Assembly (NCBI GenBank): GCA_965195225.1
Contig: CBDAFL010000149.1
Location: 1 to 10,438, forward strand
Origin: JAHIKV01 sp965195225
GTDB taxonomy: Bacteria > Planctomycetota > Planctomycetia > Pirellulales > Thermoguttaceae
Reading direction: 5' to 3'
DNA length: 10,438 nt
Below, one piece after another: positions 5,864 to 10,438 of this stretch; the stretch's first letter is position 1; each line of letters begins with the position of its first letter. The notes beneath the pieces were generated by a model. That model had not been told where the DNA came from and did not search any database. It saw only the letters and a program-made list of their open reading frames with translations. A program made the position numbers and the translations under genes.

Positions 5864-7285
5864 TCAGAATCCACCCTCATGTTCCTCGAATTCCTCGTAT
5901 GGTTTTTGGGCGAGGTTCTCGAAGCGGGTGTGTTTGTCTAACCAGGCCAGCTTAATGTCGTCGGTCGGTCCATTGCGCTGCTTGGCGACAATAACGTCGG
6001 CAATGCCGGCGATGCCCTTCTCCATTGCTTCCTCGCGGGTATGGTAGTATTCCTCCCGGTGTAGAAACATCACCACGTCGGCGTCCTGCTCGATGGCGCC
6101 CGACTCGCGGAGATGGCTCAGTCGTGGGCGATGCCCCTCCCTGCCCGCCTCCACCTGCCGATTCAACTGCGCCAAGCAAATGACGGGGATTTCCAACTCG
6201 CGGGCGATACCCTTCAGCCGCCGGGCCATTTTCGCCACCTGTTCCTGACGCGGGTCGCGGGGGTTGTCGGGCTGGATCAGTTGCATGTAGTCGATCACGA
6301 TCAAGCCGAGTTTTTGCTTTCGCTTCAGCCGTCGGGCGGAGGCGGCGATTTCGGTGCAGGTCCGGCTGGGCGAGTCATCGACCCACAGCGGCGCATTGGA
6401 CAACTTGGCCGAGGCCTCGACCAGCTTCTTGCGATCCTCGCCCGACAGGAACCCGCTACGGAACTTGTTGGCGTCGATCCGCCCCTGCGAACAGAGCATC
6501 CGCTGGGCCAACTCGACCCGGGCCATTTCCAAACTGACAAAGAGGGTGGGTACACCCGCCTCGATGGTCACGTACTCCGCGATGTTCGTGGCCAAAGCGG
6601 TCTTACCCATACTCGGCCGCGAGGCCAGCACGACCAATTCCGAGTCGTGCAAGCCGCCGGTCAGGTTGTCGAGGTCCTGGAACCCGGTGGGCACACCCAC
6701 CCCCTCGCGGTGCTCCATCCGGGCGTCTATCCGGTCGAACGCCTCGACCATCAAATCGTGAATCGACATGACCTGGTCGCTGCTGCGCTGATCGTGAACG
6801 GCAAAGATCATCTCCTCGGCGCGGCCGACCATCTCGGACGGGCCAAGCTCCGGCTCGTAGGCGTCGCGGAGTATCTCCGTGCTGGCGTGGATCAGATCCC
6901 GTAGCGTGGCCTTGTCGCGGACGATCTTGGCATAGTATACGGCGTTGGCGGCGTGCGGGACCGAGTGGATCACCTCGGCCAGATACGCGGCGCCGCCGAC
7001 GTGTTCGAGGTCGCCGGCCGTGCCGAGCCGCTCCAACAGGAGCGTGGAGTCGATCCGCTTCCCCTCGTCGTGCATCGCCAGCAGGTGGGCGTAAAGCTTC
7101 TGATTGGCCTCCGCGTAGAAGTCCTCGGGGCGCAGCACCAGCGCCACGTCGTCGCAGAGATTCGGGTCCAACAGCAAGCTGCCGAGCGTACCCCGTTCGG
7201 CGTCGAGGTTGTGCGGCGGCAGACGGTCGAGTATTTCGGAACCGACCCGGGCCGGGCCGGAGTCCGTACGATATGCGGTAGCCAT
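5864..7285 (-). CDS. dnaB: Replicative DNA helicase
   Basis: A hexameric 5'-3' helicase that unwinds DNA at the replication fork. The frame is open from an ATG at 7306 (480 residues), but the ATG at 7285 (473 residues, MATAYRTDSG) is preferred. It has GGTGAT, complementary to the 16S tail, three nt upstream, and the extra MPFMGDV looks non-coding. Numbering from 7306: N-terminal DnaB domain about 30-133 (PHNLDAERGTLGSLLLD), linker about 134-200, RecA-like domain from about 204. The latter has Walker A SRPSMGKT (229-236), Walker B LIVIDYMQL (335-343), LAQLNRQVE (378-386), LRESGAIEQDADVVMFLHR (399-417) and the arginine-finger strand VIVAKQRNGPT (438-448). No intein or large insertion is present. 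Downstream is the PurF-like gene; upstream is a repeat-filled gap. Confidence 0.95.
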   Translation of the reverse strand: MATAYRTDSGPARVGSEILDRLPPHNLDAERGTLGSLLLDPNLCDDVALVLRPEDFYAEANQKLYAHLLAMHDEGKRIDSTLLLERLGTAGDLEHVGGAAYLAEVIHSVPHAANAVYYAKIVRDKATLRDLIHASTEILRDAYEPELGPSEMVGRAEEMIFAVHDQRSSDQVMSIHDLMVEAFDRIDARMEHREGVGVPTGFQDLDNLTGGLHDSELVVLASRPSMGKTALATNIAEYVTIEAGVPTLFVSLEMARVELAQRMLCSQGRIDANKFRSGFLSGEDRKKLVEASAKLSNAPLWVDDSPSRTCTEIAASARRLKRKQKLGLIVIDYMQLIQPDNPRDPRQEQVAKMARRLKGIARELEIPVICLAQLNRQVEAGREGHRPRLSHLRESGAIEQDADVVMFLHREEYYHTREEAMEKGIAGIADVIVAKQRNGPTDDIKLAWLDKHTRFENLAQKPYEEFEEHEGGF

Positions 7286-7288
7286 GAC

Positions 7289-7294
7289 ATCACC
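7289..7294 (-). promoter_or_regulatory. Ribosome binding site deciding the dnaB start
   Basis: GGTGAT on the minus strand, three nt before the ATG at 7285. It matches the 3' half of the GGAGGTGAT consensus at its usual place. The ATGs at 7306 and 7297 have only T- or C-rich sequence before them. Confidence 0.5.
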
Positions 7295-7326
7295 CATAAA
7301 GGGCATAAAAGAGAATAATTATTGAA

Positions 7327-7388
7327 TTTGGGTGGCACGTCCCTTTTGGGTGGCACGTCCCTTCGCTGCGCTCAGGGACGTGCCACCC
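7327..7388. repeat. 18-bp tandem copy plus 15-bp palindrome (GGGTGGCACGTCCCT)
   Basis: TTTGGGTGGCACGTCCCTT occurs at 7327-7345 and again at 7345-7363, an 18-bp period. The second copy then pairs perfectly with AGGGACGTGCCACCC at 7374-7388: 15-bp arms 7348-7362/7374-7388 around an 11-nt loop TCGCTGCGCTC. The first copy can compete for the same partner, giving two alternative hairpins. It lies in the gap between dnaB (start 7285) and the MFS gene (stop 7451-7453). The same sequence family appears at 10362-10438. Confidence 0.9.
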
Positions 7389-7389
7389 T

Positions 7390-7447
7390 CCGCAAGCGGC
7401 AGTTGACGCATGATAGAGGGTTGGAGAAGAACCGACAACCCTTGCGG
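7390..7447 (+). repeat. 58-bp dispersed repeat, copy 1
   Basis: About 90% identical (52 of 58, no gaps) to 10258-10315 in the same orientation. It begins CCGCAAGCGG and ends CTTGCGG, giving 7-bp terminal inverted repeats CCGCAAG/CTTGCGG (7390-7396 and 7441-7447). It also contains an internal pair AGGGTTG (7417-7423)/CAACCCT (7436-7442). It directly follows the palindrome ending at 7388 and stops 4 bp from the MFS stop codon (7451-7453). A T5 run (7448-7452) follows the second arm in the + direction. It looks like a small non-coding palindromic repeat; no transposase is nearby. Confidence 0.85.
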
Positions 7448-7450
7448 TTT

Positions 7451-8839
7451 TTAATGTCCCCAATGTTTTTCGATCTGTTCGAGCGTTTTTCCCTTTGTTT
7501 CAGGAACCAACAACAAGACAAACAGGAAGGCTATCGGCGTCGTAAGGCCATAGAGCCAGAAAGTCGTCGTCGGGCCGGCGGCTTCCAACAACAGTGGAAA
7601 TGTCTGGGTCACCAACGCGCAACCGGTCCACAACGAGAAGATGGCAAACGACATCGCCCGACCGCGGATGGCCGTGGGAAAAATCTCGGCCACGATCACC
7701 CAACATATCGGGCCATAGGAAATGTTGAAAAACGCCAGATAGATTGCAAATACCACCACCAACAACACAGGCGATATGTTTTCGACGGCCATGAGGGATC
7801 CGCTGACGGCCAACATTATGCCGACACCGGCAATACCGACGAGCAACAGCGGCTTGCGTCCCAGCTTGTCAATTGTCAGCATTGCGGCCAGGGTGGAGAC
7901 CGAGGCAACTACTCCGAACAGTATTTGCCAAAAAAGCGCCGCGTTTTCACCCATCCCCACGGTTTTCAGCACCGTCGGGCCATAGTAAATGATAGCGTTG
8001 ACTCCACTGACTTGCGAGAGAAACGGCAACACAATGCCGATCAGCAACGCCAACCGCATTCCTCGACGAAACAACTGCCTGATCGACCCGCTCTCCTGGG
8101 CAATGGTTTCTTCAATTTCGGCCATTTCCCGGGCAGCGGCGTCTCGACCGTTTACTCGCACGAGAATATCCCGCGCCGCGGACGAGTGTCCTTGTTTGGT
8201 CAACCAGCGTGGGCTTTCGGGCACCAAGAACAAGAGACCGAAAAACGCCACCGCCGGAAACACTCCGGCAAGCAGCATCCCTCGCCACACCTCGTCCACG
8301 AACATCCACTGCCAGACGCCCGAGCCGTAGAACTCGGGATACTGTTGCGCCATCTCGGCCAAGCCGTAGTTCGAGAGATATGCGGCCAGAATCCCGACCG
8401 TGATGGCAAGCTGGTACATCGAAATCAATCCGCCACGAAGCCGAGCCGGCGATATCTCGGAGATGTACAGCGGCGAGAGCATCGACGCGATGCCAATGCC
8501 CGTGCCGCCGATGAACCGTGCGACGGCCAAGTGCCACGACGCCTGCGGTATTGCCGATCCGATGGAGCATAGCGTGAAGAGCACGGCCGCCAGCAGCAGG
8601 ATTTTCTTGCGGCCGAATCGGTCGCTTAGCGTGCCGGCAATCGCCGCACCGAACAGACAACCGATTATCGCGGAACTGACAATCCATCCCTTCATCCCTT
8701 TCGTCAGCGAGAACTGAATCTCTACCGGGTCGATAGCCCCGGAGATCACGGCCGTGTCGAAGCCGAACAGCAGACCGCCAAGCGCTGCCACGAGGCAAAT
8801 CAAAAGTAGGTACGGAAGACTTCCCCGATTGTCGTGCAT
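7451..8839 (-). CDS. Sugar-porter family MFS transporter
   Basis: A 462-residue inner-membrane transporter of the major facilitator sugar-porter group (XylE/GalP/GLUT type), probably a proton-coupled or facilitated sugar importer. The visible signatures are LFGFDTAVISGA in TM1 (24-35), DRFGRKK after TM2 (73-79), RFIGGTGIGIASMLSPLYISE (108-128), PESPRW after TM6 (207-212), the sugar-site motif QVSGVNAIIYYGP in TM7 (276-288), LGRKP (326-330), and PETKG near the C-terminus (446-450). About 12 hydrophobic segments fit. The TM5-TM6 region contains an extended loop (about 159-186, aromatic and acidic). The frame runs open to 9967, but similarity begins at the ATG at 8839. That ATG has AAGGA seven nt upstream. 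A UroD-like gene lies upstream across a nested repeat. The substrate cannot be told from sequence. Confidence 0.93.
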   Translation of the reverse strand: MHDNRGSLPYLLLICLVAALGGLLFGFDTAVISGAIDPVEIQFSLTKGMKGWIVSSAIIGCLFGAAIAGTLSDRFGRKKILLLAAVLFTLCSIGSAIPQASWHLAVARFIGGTGIGIASMLSPLYISEISPARLRGGLISMYQLAITVGILAAYLSNYGLAEMAQQYPEFYGSGVWQWMFVDEVWRGMLLAGVFPAVAFFGLLFLVPESPRWLTKQGHSSAARDILVRVNGRDAAAREMAEIEETIAQESGSIRQLFRRGMRLALLIGIVLPFLSQVSGVNAIIYYGPTVLKTVGMGENAALFWQILFGVVASVSTLAAMLTIDKLGRKPLLLVGIAGVGIMLAVSGSLMAVENISPVLLVVVFAIYLAFFNISYGPICWVIVAEIFPTAIRGRAMSFAIFSLWTGCALVTQTFPLLLEAAGPTTTFWLYGLTTPIAFLFVLLLVPETKGKTLEQIEKHWGH

Positions 8840-8846
8840 GAGCCGT

Positions 8847-8851
8847 TCCTT
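8847..8851 (-). promoter_or_regulatory. Ribosome binding site for the MFS transporter
   Basis: AAGGA on the minus strand, seven nt before the ATG at 8839. It fixes the start and rejects the much longer open frame that runs back under the UroD-like gene. Confidence 0.65.
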
Positions 8852-8858
8852 TTCAATT

Positions 8859-8995
8859 TCAGTAGTTCCAAGTTCTTGTGAGAATTTGGCGTTCGTCATT
8901 CTGAGCGTAGCGAAGAATCTCCTTGGCTGCCGAGATCCTTCGCTACGCTCAGGATGACTTGCTGGGGCGTCGGCCCCCAAACTTGGAACTACTGA
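8859..8995. repeat. Nested inverted repeats between the MFS and UroD-like genes
   Basis: The outer arms TCAGTAGTTCCAAGTT (8859-8874) and its exact reverse complement (8980-8995) are 16 bp each and 105 bp apart. Inside lies a second palindrome with 27-bp arms (8895-8921 and 8932-8958, two mismatches) around a 10-nt loop. Its core is TGAGCGTAGCGAA. A short GGGGC-gtcg-GCCCC hairpin (8964-8977) sits beside it. Together they nearly fill the 161-bp gap; the outer arm ends 6 bp from the UroD-like stop codon (9001-9003). The inner palindrome belongs to a widespread 'GTCATTCTGAGCG.AGCGAAGAATCT' repeat class. It may have inserted into an older palindrome. Confidence 0.88.
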
Positions 8996-9000
8996 TTTTC

Positions 9001-10227
9001 CTACTTCCCGTTGGCGGCGTCGAGCATGGCGATAATGTTTTCCGGCGGGACGTCGGCCAAGATGTTGTGTACCTGCTGAAAGACGAATCCGCCACCGGGA
9101 GCGAGGGCAGAGATTTGCGTTTGAACGTGTTCGCGGATTTCCTCGGGCGTGGCGTGGAAGAGCGTGAATCGGGTGTCGCAACCCCCGCCCCAAAACGTCA
9201 ACCGGTCGCCGAACTCCCGCTTCAACCGGCTGGCGTCCATGTCGGCGCAGGAGATTTGCACGGGGTTGATCGCGTCGAGGCCGGCTTCGATCAGGTCGGG
9301 GATGAGAGGATGAACGCCGCCACAGCAGTGGAGCATCACCTTCACGTCGGCCAACTCTTTCGCCCGCCGCCACATACGGGCGTGCCGCGGCTTGAAGAAC
9401 TCCCGGTACATGGCCGGCGAGATTTGCGGTCCGTCCTGCATACCCAGATCGTCGCCGAACAAAATGATGTCGATATATGGCCCGACCGCCCCAAGGAATT
9501 GCTCCAGATTCGCCAGATGGATTTCGACCAGCCGGTCGAGGAATTCGTGTGCCCGTTGCGGATTGCCGGCCAGGAGCATGAAGAAGGTGTCGTTGCGGTA
9601 GAGGAACTGGCCGACCTCCAACAAGTTGCCGCCGAACAGCCCGATGATTGCGCGATCGGTTTTCTCGCGGAGCTTGCGTGCTCCTTGAGCCAATACGCGT
9701 TGGCCGTCCGGACCGGCCGTCAGCGGTCCGGGCGGGCTTTGCACCGCGCACCACATATTCTCGTCGAGGGCTTCGGGCAGTCGGTCGAAATCGTCGTTTT
9801 CTAAATAGGGCCAGTAGCACTGCTCGAAGTAGATGGCGCCGTCGGGCATTCGGGCCAACACCCGACCGCTGCCGGACCGCAACACCCACTGCTTCTCCTG
9901 CCGCTCGGGCAAAGCCCAAGCGGGCATTTGGCAGGGCGTGCCGTCGGGTAACGTCCAGTCGGCCCAATGATTGTCTTCGAGCGCGAATCCACGGCCCATT
10001 TCGATCGTGTCGACCTGGAACCGTTCAAGCACGTCATCGTCGATGATCGCCAACTGCTGAAGGGGGTCGTAGATGCGGATCGGCCGAGGTTCGAGGTCCA
10101 GGGCCTTACGCAGCTTATGATACGCCAAGGCGGCAATGCCCGACGAGCGATGCCCGCCAAAATCGATTGGCACTTTGTCGGGCTGCCGATGACTCAGCGC
10201 GGCCAGTACACGTTCTCGTGGTGTCAT
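9001..10227 (-). CDS. Uroporphyrinogen decarboxylase-family protein (probable corrinoid methyltransferase type)
   Basis: A 408-residue TIM-barrel protein of the URO-D superfamily. The N-terminus (TPRERVLAALSHRQPDKVPIDFGG) is typical of the catabolic MtaA/CmuA-like branch, and the body ends FVFQQVHNILADVPPENIIAMLDAAN. His300 and Cys302 in HCCGGV, with Cys350 in WGGGCDTR, match the H-x-C...C zinc site of corrinoid methyltransferases. True heme-pathway HemE lacks this site and has a conserved N-terminal active-site Asp region, which is not seen here. A role in moving methyl groups from methylated compounds to a corrinoid protein or cofactor is therefore likely; the substrate is unknown and no corrinoid protein is in the window. 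The ATG at 10227 has a weak GGGA seven nt upstream. The open frame continues to 10407, but only through repeats. The MFS gene lies downstream. Confidence 0.88.
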   Translation of the reverse strand: MTPRERVLAALSHRQPDKVPIDFGGHRSSGIAALAYHKLRKALDLEPRPIRIYDPLQQLAIIDDDVLERFQVDTIEMGRGFALEDNHWADWTLPDGTPCQMPAWALPERQEKQWVLRSGSGRVLARMPDGAIYFEQCYWPYLENDDFDRLPEALDENMWCAVQSPPGPLTAGPDGQRVLAQGARKLREKTDRAIIGLFGGNLLEVGQFLYRNDTFFMLLAGNPQRAHEFLDRLVEIHLANLEQFLGAVGPYIDIILFGDDLGMQDGPQISPAMYREFFKPRHARMWRRAKELADVKVMLHCCGGVHPLIPDLIEAGLDAINPVQISCADMDASRLKREFGDRLTFWGGGCDTRFTLFHATPEEIREHVQTQISALAPGGGFVFQQVHNILADVPPENIIAMLDAANGK

Positions 10228-10257
10228 GTCGTAGTCCCATGAAAGCGTTGCGCAAAA

Positions 10258-10315
10258 CCGCAAGCGGCGGTTGACGCATAATAAAGGGTTGGAGGAGAAC
10301 AGACAACCCTCGCGG
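10258..10315 (+). repeat. 58-bp dispersed repeat, copy 2
   Basis: Differs from 7390-7447 at six positions, in the same orientation. It keeps CCGCAAGCGG at its left end and the internal AGGGTTG/CAACCCT pair, but the right terminal arm reads CTCGCGG and so no longer pairs fully with CCGCAAG. It lies 30 bp upstream of the UroD-like start, whereas copy 1 lies just after a stop codon, so location relative to genes is not fixed. It is followed by further small hairpins: GCGGC/GCCGC (10312-10331) and AAGCGG/CCGCTT (10319-10341). Confidence 0.85.
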
Positions 10316-10361
10316 CACAAGCGGTTGCCGCATGGCCGCTTATGGTTTACCGGCGGACTGG

Positions 10362-10438
10362 GGGTGGCACGTCCCTGAGCGCAGCGAAGGGCGTGGTACA
10401 CGGCCAAACCACGCCCTTCGCTGCGCTCAGGGACGTGC
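10362..10438. repeat. Palindromic repeat with 31-bp arms, cut by the window end
   Basis: 10367-10397 and 10408-10438 are perfect 31-bp reverse complements around a 10-nt loop. The left arm starts GGGTGGCACGTCCCT at 10362, so the right arm should continue past the window. The sequence shares GGTGGCACGTCCCT and the core TTCGCTGCGCTCAGG with the element at 7327-7388, and the core with the inner palindrome at 8895-8958. No gene is seen between 10228 and the window end. Confidence 0.88.

Noticed and set aside
7286..7306. dnaB start at 7306 (MPFMGDV extension)
   Set aside because: No ribosome site before it; GGTGAT sits correctly for the ATG at 7285. Not excluded, only less likely.
7390..7447. Integron attC site or IS end
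   Set aside because: The size and hairpin resemble attC, but no GTTRRRY/RYYYAAC core pair is present, and no integrase or transposase is visible.
7417..7452. Rho-independent terminator (AGGGTTG/CAACCCT stem, TTTTT at 7448-7452)
   Set aside because: The T-run is on the + strand, where no gene ends; for the minus-strand MFS transcript it would be an A-run. The stem is short with a 12-nt loop, and the T-run starts 5 bp after it.
8840..9967. N-terminal extension of the MFS frame to 838 aa
   Set aside because: The MFS fold starts at the ATG at 8839 with a good AAGGA; the extension is antisense to the UroD-like gene, arginine-rich, and runs through the nested palindromes.
10228..10407. 60-residue N-terminal extension of the UroD-like protein
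   Set aside because: Family similarity starts at MTPRERVLAAL (10227); the extension is read from the 58-bp repeat and the 31-bp palindrome.

Overview
The window looks like chromosomal DNA of a GC-rich environmental bacterium. Planctomycetota (Pirellulales-like) is the best guess. This rests on the style of the HolB, DnaB and UroD-family proteins, weak Shine-Dalgarno use, GTG starts and gaps packed with palindromic repeats; there is no 16S or marker tree here, so treat it as inference.

Layout, left to right. The C-terminal end of a YjbQ/UPF0047 protein (+, 1-135) converges with holB (-, 237-1289, clamp-loader delta prime). Upstream of holB on the same strand lie tmk (-, 1448-2062, thymidylate kinase, with a good sigma-70-like promoter) and a secreted protein with three STN-like modules (-, 2200-3225). 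A divergent 290-bp gap then leads to a small HEAT/TPR protein (+, 3516-4181), the only complete + strand gene. Next, all on the minus strand, come a PurF-family protein without the catalytic cysteine (4289-5761), dnaB (5864-7285), a sugar-porter MFS transporter (7451-8839) and a UroD-family, probably corrinoid-methyltransferase-type protein (9001-10227).

Functionally, tmk (dTTP supply), holB (polymerase III clamp loading) and dnaB (fork helicase) are replication housekeeping genes, and the PurF-like gene is nominally nucleotide metabolism. The transporter and UroD-like gene look like a catabolic or accessory pair. The secreted STN protein and the HEAT/TPR protein have no assigned role.

The most striking structure is between the genes. 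Nearly every gap holds a palindromic element of a different family, usually touching or within about 10 bp of a stop codon. The elements are: an inverted heptamer array on AAGGATG (134-258); a second one on AAGGTTC (1371-1443); a GC-rich hairpin (3339-3359); a double-hairpin 82-bp palindrome (4208-4289); a 25-bp-arm inverted repeat (5790-5854); an 18-bp tandem plus 15-bp palindrome (7327-7388); a nested pair of inverted repeats (8859-8995); and a 31-bp-arm palindrome running off the window (10362-10438). Two 58-bp copies of a further element (7390-7447 and 10258-10315) are about 90% identical. Three elements share the core TTCGCT(G/A)CGCTCAGG. No CRISPR array, tRNA, rRNA, transposase or phage gene was seen.
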